From contig RSEE01000029.1 in the NCBI GenBank assembly GCA_003971905.1, positions 434,001 to 498,000 on the forward strand: a stretch of DNA of 64,000 nucleotides, in the 5' to 3' direction. Numbering within the stretch: the first letter of the stretch is position 1; every line of letters begins with the position of its first letter. Positions 45,437-56,998 of the stretch are shown here, in pieces. A program made the position numbers and the translations under genes. The stretch comes from Moniliella sp. 'wahieum' (Eukaryota; Basidiomycota; Moniliellomycetes; Moniliellales; Moniliellaceae). The notes beneath the pieces are model-generated. The model did no database searches and was not told the DNA's origin. It was given only the letters and a program-made list of their open reading frames with translations.

Positions 45437-46268
45437 TCATCATTCAGCAAGGTCTATACCGCCCACGCCTCCATCCCTTGTTGCGCATCCCAGCGCTCCC
45501 AGCCTTCTCTCTCGTTTCCGAGCCATCACATCGTAGGAAGACAGTGCCTGGTATTCGGGTCTGAGATCTGAGATCTGATAACTGACATCTCTATCAACGA
45601 ATTGTGCACACATATAGTTTGCCATTAAAACCTCTCATTTCGGGTGGAACGCCGATACACGTCACATAATAACTCCTTAGTATATGAATGGCTTCTCATG
45701 TTCTCTTCCGTCGCTCATCGAGCTCATCAATGCATTGTGTGTGTGGGTGAACATCTGTGCTCGAAACTGTTTAACAGTTCGACGGCGGGCGGGTGTATAC
45801 ATGTGTACACATCTTCGCGCACCCGTTTTCACATCGTGCGTTATGTACGCCATACTAAGTACAAACGCGTTAAGCGCTTTAGCGCCAAGTACTAAGGAGA
45901 GTCTTTTGTTTGTTGGGACAACGGGGCGATATCAACTGTGAATGAAATGACAGTTCAAAAATACAGAAGAGAGACAGGACAGAAGGCCAAGTCAGTATGG
46001 CGTAAGAGCTTATGCCTTGGACCCTCCACCCCATAAACAAGAGCTCATAACGAGTGCATCGCGTACAGCTCTCCCAAGTTCATTCATGCCATCATTCACG
46101 AACCAGTTCGATCAAAAAGGCCACTTTTTGGTGTATTAGCCAGACGTGACGCCCTCTGTTGGCTTCCCTTTCATCGCTTGCTTGGACGCTTTCAGATCTT
46201 CATATCTCACCTCTCACCGATCACCTGCTCTCCCTTCCTCTCCCAGGGCGGACACCCCCGCTGTGCGA

Positions 46269-46284
46269 TTAGGGTTAGGGTTAA
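46269..46284. repeat. Interstitial telomere-like TTAGGG motif
   Basis: Two perfect TTAGGG units followed by TTA. Too short to be a telomere; possibly a chance match or a repair or insertion scar. Confidence 0.5.
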
Positions 46285-46667
46285 TTCACACTCGCCAGGT
46301 CGCATGATGCCTGTGACCATACGTCTCTCGTACAGCCTGGTGCTCTGAGAACATGGGAACACCTGAACGGCCGGAATGAACGTTGAACGCCTGGCCGGTC
46401 GGTGAGCGGTCGGGGGCGGAGAGCGTTCAAGACGTTCAAGTTGAACGATGGTAGACCGAAACCCACAGTAAATCGCGTTCAAAGAAAGCGAACGAACACG
46501 TGGCGACCATCCACCAGCACGATCCTGAGATGATGCTATCGGAGCTTAGATGTGAGACCTGGTTCAGGGCCAAAGTTCATATCACACACTGCTCATCGCA
46601 TCATGCATCATGAGTACATGAGTGCATGAGTAGTGTCCGTAGGCCTGCAGTCGTTCTCTGCCTGGTC

Positions 46668-46712
46668 CCGGTCAAGCTTCAAGCTTCAAGCTTCAAGCTT
46701 GACCCGGTCGAA
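46668..46712. repeat. Palindromic AAGCTT heptamer array
   Basis: Four AAGCTT cores at 7-bp spacing flanked by CCGGTC on the left and GACCCGG on the right, so that the whole element is close to an inverted repeat and could extrude a cruciform. ACGCGTA heptamers follow at 46727-46745. Confidence 0.85.
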
Positions 46713-47057
46713 TTGCAGACGTTCGCGTAACGCGTAACGCTTCAACGCGTCCAACGCATCCACACCTCACCATCTCACACCACGCTGGTGAGCGCTTGCG
46801 CGCACCCACGGCATCACCGTCAGCATGGCGGACTTAGCGCTCAGGCCCAGGTGAGGCCGTCTCGGGCTGGCAGGCTTAGCGCTAGTCAGCCTGACTGGCT
46901 CAGCTGAGCGCGCTCAACCCGTCAGCGCGTCAGCTGACGCTAGTGAGTTCGGCACGTCTAAGAGCGTTCACAAACGTTTCACATTCAACGTTCAACCAGC
47001 GTTCAATGTGCACTCGCCTCAAGCTTCAAGCTTCACTAGTTCACTCTTCCTCCCTAG

Positions 47058-47100
47058 CTCTAGTTACTAGTTACTAGTCACTAGTCACTACTAGTCACTT
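47058..47100. repeat. Heptamer array with ACTAGT core
   Basis: About six ACTAGT cores with one spacer base (T or C); two more occur at about 47397-47409. Confidence 0.85.
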
Positions 47101-47929
47101 CTGAGCAGATCTGAGATCTCGCATGTGACATGTATATGACAGCTGGATGACATAGTGGCACAGTCTGGCGCTGCGCGACTGAGTACTGGGCGCTGACATC
47201 GTGTGGCAACTGTAACGTGGAACATGGAACACATGTAGCACATGCAATAGAGCGACGCGGCACCTCGTCACCGCCACCGCCTCCCTGTCCCAGTGACGCG
47301 GAGACGGGTCGCCGGTCGAGGTCCCGGAGACTTGCCGGGACATGCCTCGGTAACGCGGAGACAGGCGGGTCGCCGGTCGCCGGACACACTGCCGCAGTCA
47401 CTAGTCACTTCTGCAGCGCAGACGCCTTAACCGACTCAACCCGAAGGCAGCCTAACGGCCAACGACCAACGTCCATCGGAGAAATACGGTCGAAAGCAAA
47501 CAGGATCAAGAATGGGCCGAGTATCATGCACATGCGCTATGATTCAACCACCACAATAGGGATTCGATGCTACGTGTGGAGTATCAAGGGAGGGAGAAGG
47601 GGAGCAATCGTTCGTGCACGAAATTTTTTTATTCCAGTAAAAATAGTGTGTTCGAAAAGAGAGAAGTGAAAGCATGAGTGCGAGTTAAGAAGGAAAGGCT
47701 CCAGGGCAACGAAGGAGCAGAGTTATATGGTCCGATGAGCGCGATGAAAGGGGGCACACAATGAGGAGAGAGAAACATGGACCTGGAGACTAGACGAGCG
47801 ACCAGGGGGTATAATGGAAAGAGAACCGTACGCGAGACGGTAAAGAGTGAAAGACGATGCGTGCGAGCTGCGCGAAGAGAAGGAAGAGAGGGGTTCATCG
47901 TTTAACCCAAAGATGTGTAGGAAGCAAGC

Positions 47930-49380
47930 TCAGGAATACGGCATACGACTGGAAAACCAGCGCGAACCAAGGTCCAGGCCCTCAACCGAAGCCAGGGTGG
48001 GCTTGGACCATGACGAAGACGGGTGGACTCCATTTTCGTATTCGCCCTGTGCCAAAGGGGTGTGCACATACCCCCCCTCGACCAAGGGAGACGAAGAGGC
48101 AATGGTCAGAGTGGGCGTTAGTGCACTTTCCTTGCCCGTCAAGGGAGTATCGCACCCGTCTGTGCCATCGCCCCGCATCACTTTCCCGTCGGTCGAGGGC
48201 AGGTTGCAGAGCGCCTGGGCTTGAGCCAAGGCGTGGGCATACAAGCGCGAGTTGAGACGAGGCGCGTAGGGTTCGGGGCAGACTGGGACACGGACAGGCT
48301 GGGCGGGCGAGAGGCAATCCCCTCAGGGCGTTGTAGGCGTAGTGGGGAGGATGAAGAACGAGTAGAACGAGTACTGTGAGAATGGGAAACGGTGCGCGGT
48401 GAAGGTTGAATCGAAGAGCGGACGGTACGGGAAGAAAAGTTACTAGACTGATTCTCTGAGGGTGCGATTTGGTGGGCAGTCAGAGCGGACGGGGCCACGG
48501 GCGGGCGCAGGTGCGGTCTGTTGGGCGTCGGTATTAGGACCAGGAGTGGGGATATAGAGGGCTTCTTGAACCCGATTTTGCTCAAGTAAGGCAGCAAAGG
48601 ACAAGAGTGACTCGTGCTGGACGTTGACGCGGTATCCGAGGAAGCCAAACAGCTCCTGCTCCATCATGTTGATGTCGCGTAGGGTGAAGAGACCCTGGCC
48701 AACGATGGTCCAAGATTTGTTGGAGTAGGTGTCGTCGCAACTGGCCTTGCTGGCCAGCATGAGAGCCGAAATGAACAGACGATGACCGCTTCCGCGCGAG
48801 GGGGGAAGCGCAGCTTGAGCCGCTTGAGCAAGTAAAGCGCCTGGTATATGACAATGGTGGGGAGGCGAGTACGGTGGAGAGCATAGGCGATAAACTGGAG
48901 CAGCGGTTTGTGCTGACCACTGGAGGGACTGCTGCTAGAGCGCGGGCGCCCGTGGATGCGGCGGGGGAGACGGGAGGGTGCTAGGGCAGGAGAAGAGGGC
49001 CATGACAACTTGTTGACACACATGGGCATATCTGGGGCGTGTTAGTCAAGAAGGCGAGTGTGTCAGTCTCTGGCGCATGCTCATTAAGCCCATGTGGGCG
49101 CGTCAGATCTCAGACCCCGCAGGTGCTGGGGAGGATGCAACGGCGGGCGGAGGTTGTGAGTCAGAGACGTACCATCAAAGCCGTACAGGTTGAGGGAGGG
49201 GGCGGGAGGAGCGGAGACGGGGGCGTGGGCCGCGGGGGCGATGGACGGGCCGTGGGTGCTGGCGCGCGGCCTTGTGGGTGGGATGGAGACATGTGGGACA
49301 GAGAGGGGCAGGAGGTGTGGGGGGGTGGTGGGGAACGGGAGCAAAAGCGAGTGGGATCGGAGCTTAACATATACGTTTGC
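47930..49380 (-). CDS. Pcl1/Pcl2-type cyclin (Pho85 cyclin family)
   Basis: The cyclin box reads HKPLLQFIAYALHRT, TIVIYQALYLLKRLKLRFPP, then GHRLFISALMLASKASCDD, NKSWTIVGQGLF and INMMEQELFGFLGYRVNV (about 48920-48640). The NKSW and the MEQELFxxLxYxV run are typical of fungal Pcl1/Pcl2 cyclins, which activate the Pho85-type CDK in G1 and polarity control. The two halves of the box lie in different frames: one C is missing in the run complementary to 48800-48805. A probable intron runs from GTACGT near 49173 to a CAG near 49028, joining SLNLYGFD to MPMCVNKLSW. The N terminus is Pro/Ser-rich with ATG at 49380 preferred; the C terminus is Ser-rich and extends to 47930 after further frame changes near 48500 and 48245. 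Earlier stops at 48443 or 48178 are alternatives. Confidence 0.8.
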
Positions 49381-49642
49381 GTCAACGACGGGTGCGTCGG
49401 TGAGTCGCAGGACGGAGGAGGGGTGCGCTGCTGCGAGCGGCAGCGTAGTCAGCAAGGCAGCATAGCCACACCAGGCCACTCTTGTCCGCCACTGCCTGCC
49501 ACTGCCCGCCACTGCCACATCCCAACCATCGGCCAACGCCGGAACGGAGAGAGCGTGGATGCAGGGCCCTAGTGGGACCACCTCATCGATCATCCATGGT
49601 CGATGATCTGCAATTAGTGATCGGTGACCAAGTGACTGCTCG

Positions 49643-49800
49643 CCGGTCACCGGTCACCGGTCTTACCTACTGGACTGGTACGAGTCGATGGATTGTTCGG
49701 AGCAGCGAGGAGGTGGCGTGTGACACGTGACACGTGACGATGTGCGTAGGACATGCATGATGTGGCCGGCACGGGTGACCGGTGACCGGTGACCACTGCT
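49643..49800. repeat. Three adjacent heptamer arrays (GGTCACC, CACGTG core, GGTGACC)
   Basis: CGGTCAC at 49643-49662, ACACGTG at 49717-49738 and GGTGACC at 49774-49796. The first and third are reverse complements of each other across about 110 bp. Confidence 0.85.
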
Positions 49801-51405
49801 GCCCGGTCACAGGGACGCCGCCGTGGGGGTTGGCGGCATGCTGGGACAAGGCAGCGGGTGGGCAGGGTTCGGTGGGCAGGAGGGGATGCCTCTTGTCCCC
49901 TGTGCTCCCGGGTCCTTGCTCAATCATGAATCAACGACATTAATCATCGACATCAGCCAGTAACTAATCAATCATCGATATCGATCATCGCGTTAGGAAG
50001 GCTTAGGATCCCTTTGAACCGCCCCCTGCCACCCCTCATTTTGGCGTCCGGAAAGGGTTCTGAGAGGGAGAGACCACAGATGGAATCCGAGAGTGCTCGG
50101 CCGCTCAGCGTCAGTTGGAACACAGCAGTAGGCCGCGTACCCGCGGTACATCATTATGTGCGCCAACGAGTCTGCCGCCCGCGTCCCGTCTCGCCATTTT
50201 TTTTGCGATGGCATTCCAATGCAACGCCAGATTCGCGACCTGTGGGTCTAGGAGCTGTGCATAAGCGCCAAGCAAAGAGCCCTGGCAGTTGGGGTTGGGA
50301 AGATTGCCACGCCTCTCGGCTCTAATTCTAAGGCCTGAGGCTGAGGCCTCACGCGTGACGCCTAACGTCAAATACTCCAGAGCAGTGGCCAGTGAGTACT
50401 AAGTTCACGCGTCACGTGTCACGCTCAATATCCAACGTTCAATTCAGCTGGTGTGGCTTCGGAGGTCCTGGAAACAGGGTTCAACGTCGGCGAGCCGCGG
50501 CTGGGCTGAGCCGCTGAGCCCTGGACGTGGCCCCCGAGCGCCTGAGCGCCTGAGCCGCTGAGCGGTGGCTACGCGCTCTGATCCTCAGGAAACTGAAGAC
50601 TGAAGGCGACAAGCGCCGACCGGCTGTACATTCAGCAGAACTTGGAACGTTGAACGTTGAACAGTTGAATCAACGCTAGGGCAGTCAGGAAGGTGTTGCG
50701 GGATGCGATGGAACGTGGACCCGAGGCTGATACAGGTACCATGGCCCGGAGGGCCATGCATCCGCACGACAATAGTCCCCCCCCCACTCAAGTCCAAGGG
50801 GGTGGCCAAATAAGGCCATCGAGCTTCCGTATCGTTGTTGTGACGACTGCCGCCTCTGTCCCCGTTTCCTTTTCCTTTTCCCGGTTGCGACCGGTAACCG
50901 GGGTAACCCCAACAGACCCATCTAGTATACGGAGCAATTCATCAATGCAAAAGTACATCAATTCAAAACACAAGTGCAAGTTCAATACCAGTGCGTGCCC
51001 GGAATAACTATAGTAACTAGCCACTTGAACATGTAAACAGTGACTAGAGTGAATAGAATAACTATGTACGTAGTGGCACCCTTGGGAAACTCGGGGAATT
51101 ATATTAACACAAGTTGGCAAACCTAGCACGAGTGCAGTGCTAGCCAAGTCTCAGGATCTCAGGCTAGCTGTGCTGGTGCCGGGGTCCTCCCATGATCATG
51201 TTCTCACTGTCCCCCCCCCCCCACCCCTTCCCCACGTTGTGACGTGTTGCATGTTGCATTGACATGTTAGCATGAAAGTATCTTAGATCTTAGCCCACCT
51301 GGCGGAAAAGGGCGGCACAAAGGATAGGCGCCCGCTTCAGGTCCTTCAGGGTTCAGGAGTTTCTGAGCCCCACAGGACCTCAGAACCTCCACTTGAGGCT
51401 GCGAG

Positions 51406-51434
51406 CTTGAAGCTTGAAGCTTGAAGCTTGAGGC
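51406..51434. repeat. Heptamer array (AAGCTTG)n
   Basis: Four AAGCTTG units, opposite register to the arrays at 7996 and 46668. Confidence 0.85.
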
Positions 51435-52737
51435 TGGTTCACGTTCAAGTTCAAAAGCTTAGTGTCGAGTCTCCCATTTATCTATGCACTCGGATGCTCT
51501 CGACGCGTAAAACATGAAATCGCGTAATCGAGTAACTAGTAATCGACCTAATCGAAAATCGGCAATCGATGAAAATCCAATAATCGCCAATCTAGTACTT
51601 GATCATCGATTATCGGTTCCATTTAAGTTGTACATTTAAAACCCAACAAGTCAATCTGAGACTGGGCGAAGCGGTTAAGCGTTAAGCCTTAGGCACGTTA
51701 ACGTGTAAAAGCGGCAAGGCCGGTAACCAGTAATGGTCGCGTGGATCGAAGAATGGGGAGGAACGAGGCTTCTCACCGGTTGGCATGACCCGCATTGCCC
51801 TCATGACCCTACACGCCCAGACGCCCCCCACGCCACCACAACCTGCCACAACAGACCTCTAACAGTAGACCTGAAAACTAAAGGCCTATAACAAGTAATT
51901 GTCAACCTCGCATTACTATAATGTGCAAATGGGTGGGCTCTATTGGACTAAGAAGCTCCTGCGACTGAATTGTCCCTGCGAGCTCGGATGGACGGAAGAG
52001 CTTTTTGAAATGACACAGGGTCCACACACAGCTGATGGGATGGATGCCAACACAATAACTCATCGTATCCGCTCGTGCTACATCTGAGCGAAGGCGGGGA
52101 AGGTGTCACCACGGGTCACTAGCCACTAGTCAAAGGACCCCGAACACTTCCTGGGGTCTCCACATTGTGGTCTCATAGTTCGGTTGGCACATCGTTTACA
52201 GAGTTTGACGTTGAGGCTGTGGGGCAAAGAAGCGCTGCGCTTAGCCGATCGGTAGAGTTACAGTTCTGTAAAATCTATAAAGGCCAACAGAACAAGGTTG
52301 CAAAAAGGTTACCGACTCAAGCAACAGTTTTATTAAGCTGAGAAGGGAAAGAAAGGACCCACATCAACAGGAACCTCTACAATTAATCAGCTTCTCCGCG
52401 CTCTGAGATATCAGCTCAGGTCAAAGAGCCTATCATATATCAGCCCGCCGGGGTCGAAGATCGAGCCTTGGCGCAAAGGGGTCGGTCCGTCGGCCGAACC
52501 ACTCTTTTGGAGACGAGCCTCGAACATATAACGACTCAGTGTTAATAACGAGTTGAACTCTCAAAAGCCGGGCGAGAGAAGAGACAGGCAAGGGTCGAAC
52601 ACAGAGGGGGGTGCACCGTTGACGGGCCCGAAGAGCCCTCTCAGCCACATCGTGGTGTATGGTATGGATCAACAGGGGAAAGAGTGCAGGAGAGAACCCT
52701 GAAGCACTACCCTGTCACCGCATTGTTGTGAGAACCC

Positions 52738-52770
52738 TTACCGGTTACCGGTTACCGGCTATACCGGTTG
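52738..52770. repeat. Heptamer array (GGTTACC)n
   Basis: Three copies of the odd palindrome GGTTACC, then a CCGGTATAGCCGG-like inverted piece. Confidence 0.85.
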
Positions 52771-53163
52771 CCAAAACAGTCTTTGTCCAAGTGAGACGAG
52801 CTCCAAAAAGTCACAATGGAGAATGTCGAATGCATATACCAGCTGCCCTCTCGTTCGGCGCGCTTGCGGGAACGCCTTGGAACGGGTCTACCATTGCTTG
52901 CACCCCTGAAGAGGCTCTGAAGCCGAGGCCAGTGATGCATGATGTAGGAGGATATAGGCCTGATATCGATAATCGATAATGGTTGGTGAATGATGCACGA
53001 GACGGGTGACGTATTCAGGGTCTTGAATACCAACACCTGGACATGTCTCTGATCGCTGCAGCCATGTCGACTTGAAATACCCGTGGACCCGTGAACGGCT
53101 GTGCACCCGAAGGAAGATCGGTTCCGAAGACAGCTGCTCTGTGCACAGATGGATGGGGGAAAG

Positions 53164-53222
53164 TCTTAGGCCTTAGGCCCCTTGGGGCTTAGGCGCTTAA
53201 GCCTAGGTCTTAGGCCTTTGGC
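53164..53222. repeat. AGGCCT-rich inverted repeat cluster
   Basis: Overlapping copies of CTTAGGC and GCCTAAG, including CCCCTTGGGG and CTTAAGCCTAGG, so most of the 58 bp can pair with itself. Confidence 0.75.
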
Positions 53223-53625
53223 CACTTATAAGCCCTGAAGCTAGCGCTGAAGACCCTAAAAGGCTTTTTTTATAAGCTTGACGGAGAGCTTCGGCCGGCG
53301 CTTAGCGCTTACTACGGCTTCAGTGTTGTTACAAATATTGTTACAAAACTCCCTTATACAAGTCACTCTGTCACACCACTGTACAGCCTGCAGCTCAGCC
53401 CTCTCTCGGTACACACATTCCATAGTCTGCTAGTAGTGATTACTATAGTTCAGGTACCCATGACAGGTGCTTAGAACTCATTAGTTGAGTGACTTTCTCA
53501 GTACAGAGTCTCAGTACTACTGATACTCGGTATACTCAGTTGAGTTCACGCGTTCACACGACTTCCAATGCAATCATGTTCCTTCAACACGTTCAACAAT
53601 TTTCAACGCGTTATACGTCCAATAT

Positions 53626-53668
53626 CCAAGCTTCAAGCTTCAAGGCAACCTTCAAGCTTCAACACGTC
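53626..53668. repeat. AAGCTT heptamer array
   Basis: Two AAGCTT cores at 7-bp spacing and a third after CAACCTTC, next to AACGTTCA pieces. Confidence 0.75.
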
Positions 53669-53893
53669 AACGTTCAGATCGACCGTTGAGACGCTGTGAC
53701 TTTTGTCGTTGTTGCCTGCGTCCAGTACAGTTGTGGCAGGCGAGCTTGTCGTGACCGAGAGCGCGAAACTAACGCCTTTCGCCGTCTAAAACTGTTGGTA
53801 AAGCTCACTAGCCCCTACAAAGACCAGGTCCGGTAGAGAGTCCACGGATGCAAAGCGTTGGAACAATAACGTTGTTCGGTGAAATGCGCCCTC

Positions 53894-54830
53894 TCAGCAT
53901 CCATAAAGCGAACTGAGTACCAACAACACCATCCTTAATATGAGCCAACTGGACTGCTGTAGAGGTTCCAACACGCGTCTGTCCAAGGTCCCGGCTGTAT
54001 CCGTATGATGCCTGGTCAAAAAGACAGACACAACAAGAGTGGCCGGGGCTACGCCACGCCAGATAGGTACTACATCAAAGTTACACCCACCATCAGGAAT
54101 CCGGTAGCCAAGGGAGTCCAGCACCTTTCCGCGAACTATGCTGAAGTCAGTCCCGCAGGGGGTGGTGAGCAAAGTGCAAAACTTGCTCCACTACCGCGGT
54201 GGCATATCGCTAATAAAGTGAGCAAACCCTGAGTCACCGACAGCCGTGCGCCAGCGCAAAGTTAGTTCAGTGTTGGCACGTCCACATGGAGCAGTGCCTC
54301 GGGGGTGGCTAATAGAAAGTTGAACCCCTCACCAACACCGGAAAGGGCAGCCGACTCGTTGTTCATGTTACTGCGAATGGCGGGCCCATTGGGGCCAAAC
54401 GAAGAAGCAACAGGAAGGCGAGCATAGCACACCAGGATCATTCTTCTGACCAGGGTCGCAGGTTCAGGGTGAAGGGTCGCGTGCGTCGTGTGTCGGCAGG
54501 GTGGCGTGGAGCGCGGCCTGACCAGGGGGCGTGGAGCGCGGCCTGACCGGGGGGCGCAGCCTGGAAGAGAATCCTGGCTTGGGCGGACGGGCGCCATGGG
54601 CGCGGGTGGCGCGGGGGGTACCGTATTCCCGGAAGCCGGAGCTGGGCCAGACCATGTTCCATCTGGATGAGGCGCTCGTGGAACGCGTTCCGCATCTCGG
54701 TCTCCGATAGGTAGTGAAGGTCTCCACCTGGGTAGCCAGCAACCCGTCACAGTCACACCAGCCGTTTTCCATTCGGATTCTCTTTCTACTATCCATTGAT
54801 TGTGTGGATGTGCACACCCATCTCGGCATA
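53894..54830 (-). CDS. Candidate gene remnant, unknown
   Basis: Three protein-like pieces on the - strand: MRNAFHERLIQMEHGLAQL (from about 54695), NNESAALSGVGEGFNFLLA ending HVDVPTLN with a stop at 54262, and VLDSLGYRIPDGGCNFDVV through GVAPATLVVSVFL (54172-53894). They need introns or frame changes to join. A 25-bp direct duplication (54503-54552) lies in the middle. No family recognised. Confidence 0.25.
54503..54552. repeat. 25-bp direct tandem duplication
   Basis: Two adjacent copies of GGCGTGGAGCGCGGCCTGAC plus a G run; the period of 25 is not a multiple of three, so it would shift a reading frame. Confidence 0.85.
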
Positions 54831-55137
54831 CAATAATCAGGGAACAATCCCCTGCCCGACACCTTGAGACAAAAAGCCAGCCCAATCTTGACGTAGACCT
54901 AACCCAGGCAAAAGGAAGACGAAAAGGGGGGCTTAATGATGGGATCGATCAGCCGGGCTCGTTATTTCTACCGCTCTCTCGCCCGGGGAGGGACACCATG
55001 ACACGTTCCTTGAGCGTCCCCCTTTTTACTATAGGCTAAAGCTTCAGATCATGTCAACAAACGCAGTTGGAAGGAGAAGGATGAGATCCCTCGGTTCAAT
55101 CTTCTCACCATAAAATCTTCTCTTCGGCGTTACCCAT

Positions 55138-55262
55138 CATTAACCCCTCTTATTCGCCCGGACGCTCCCTCTACTCCCCCGTATCCTCGGCTATATAAAG
55201 GTTCTGATAGCCTCCTGTACCTTTCCTCTCCGAACCACCTCCACATCAGTTTCTCTCGCTTC
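55138..55262 (+). promoter_or_regulatory. TATA-containing repeat module, copy 2
   Basis: TATATAAAG at 55192-55200 with the same flanking layout as 39720-39850 (AACCCCTCTTATTCGCCCGG, GACGCTCCCTCTACT, CCTCGG before the box, CTCCTGTACCTT and GAACCACCTCC after it). Confidence 0.5.
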
Positions 55263-56998
55263 CCTTATTGGCATATGCTTCCACTCCCATATCGCGGTTG
55301 AAAACACGTTATCAACATTGATGAACACCAACAGTACGGATTCTGGGCTCTATATATACCTCAACTTGAGACAAGCATTGTACCTTCGGAAGACGCACTA
55401 TAAGGGATGACACTCACGAATTCATCCAGCCAATCAAACTCGACTGAGGTAAAGGGACACAAAAAACCGCACCTGTGTATTAGACTTCGCATTTCCACTA
55501 ATGTGGACATGGGCTGCATACACTACCACGCCATCAACGATGAGCTTGACGAGCAGGCGCACGAATCTGGCTATCGAACGTTATATATACACTAAGTGCA
55601 CACAATGGTCACAGCATAATAATGCAGGTCGTAGGTGTAAGGGGCGTCCTTCTGTACGTCTTCTATACCACCGAATACGGCTCGGGCACTTTCCGTGAGC
55701 TTGTTAAACGGTCTTGAAGGGCCACCAGAACGGGTTCTGGTACCTCCTATGAAAACCTTCATGTAGAAGACCTTGCCACCTCATGCGCCACCGAAAAACG
55801 TATTGCTGTGGCATCGTTGTGGCTCTGGAATCATTAAGGCAATACTTGCACCCTCCCCCCCTCCTGGTGCACTTCTTGCCATTCCTATGGCCCCTGCCTC
55901 TCCTGGTAGGGCGTGGCATCTGGGCAAGGGGGAAAATGGTTTTGATACCACTTGGTTTTCCTTCTCTCTACGAATGATCTTTTCCCCAGTCCTTCCCCCC
56001 TCTCCTGCAGCACTGCTCAGTGCCAACATGGGGTAACCTACTTCGTTGTAGCCCGCTAGAGCAGGTGGGATTCCTTCCATTAGTAGTGTGATATATCGCA
56101 ATCCAATCTATTTTTTCTCCTGGACTTACGTCCAAAGGAGGCGGCTGAGAAGACCCGCGGAATGAGAATAAGCAGGGGAGTGCAACATTTACCACAGTCC
56201 CATATGGACCTTGGCCACATAGTCAAATGATCGCATCAGCCCTTATTCTGTGTCGGGCCACGCTATTAGGGATATATGGACGCAAAAAGGTCCTGGGATA
56301 TGGTCAACCTTGGGAATGCAGCTCCGGTGCGTTTCAATGTATTGTTCTAGGAATTGTGCTGCTCTCGAGTAGGGTCGTAACCCCAAGTTACTCTCTCTTC
56401 CCAGATCTCTCAGATCTCAACCTGATCTCAGCTCTCAACGATCATCCTGATGGTCACCATCAGCTCTCATCCTCAGCTCCCATCCTCAACAGGGCGGACC
56501 AGCGTGCGGAAGTTCAAGATACCACGCTTCAAACAGCTCCGAGGTATCAACAGGTCCAGGTTAGGGGACTGTCCGGCTATCCTATCGCTGTTCTACGGCC
56601 GCACCTCAGGGTTGAGCCTCAGCGCTCAGCAGTCTACCGACCTTGGAGGAGCAGTGCAACGTATCTCTCCAGGTAGGTAGCTTCTTGTGCCCAAGGACCT
56701 CAGCCCCTACACCTCAACACACATCCAAACGCAACAGCATGGGGGCACATGAATTAACGCAACCAAGAAACCCCGAGGTAAATGTGATGCGGAGCATGGG
56801 CAGTCGGGCTCGCCACGAGTGATTGATTGGCGCTCGACCAAAGCCTTGTGGTACACCAGTCCGGGGAAGAGTGGGAACTGGGACGCAGCGCAAGGACCGG
56901 AAGGGCTGGAAGGAAGGTGAGGTTGTAGTTGTTCCGGCCCATGTCGCGATCCAAGGCTGGATGCAACAAAACAAGGGAGCACACAGCTCGTCCGGGGC

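Larger units (their letters stand above)
43128..47929. other. Gene-poor spacer with repeat arrays
   Basis: No domain-bearing frame. Protein-like fragments (for example - strand around 43300-43540 and + strand around 43970-44110) are too short and isolated to call. The region holds ATCGAT, AGATCT, AAGCTT, ACGCGT and ACTAGT heptamer arrays, GCTGAG/CTCAGC-rich inverted repeats (46850-46945) and a TTAGGG-like motif at 46269-46284. Confidence 0.45.
49381..56998. other. Long gene-poor spacer
   Basis: About 7.6 kb without a confident gene. It contains the densest series of heptamer arrays (49.64-49.80, 51.41, 52.74, 53.16, 53.63 kb), a C11 run near 51210, a possible tRNA-derived element near 52.6 kb, a weak candidate gene on the - strand (53.9-54.8 kb) and a TATA-containing repeat module (55.14-55.26 kb). 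Confidence 0.45.

Noticed and set aside
46668-49800. Interpretation of heptamer arrays as CRISPR repeats
   Set aside because: Units are contiguous 7-mers without spacers and the genome is eukaryotic.
52233-52320. tRNA-like stretch with TTAGCCGATCGGTAGAG
   Set aside because: The D-arm resembles a tRNA but no anticodon stem, T arm or acceptor pairing can be formed.
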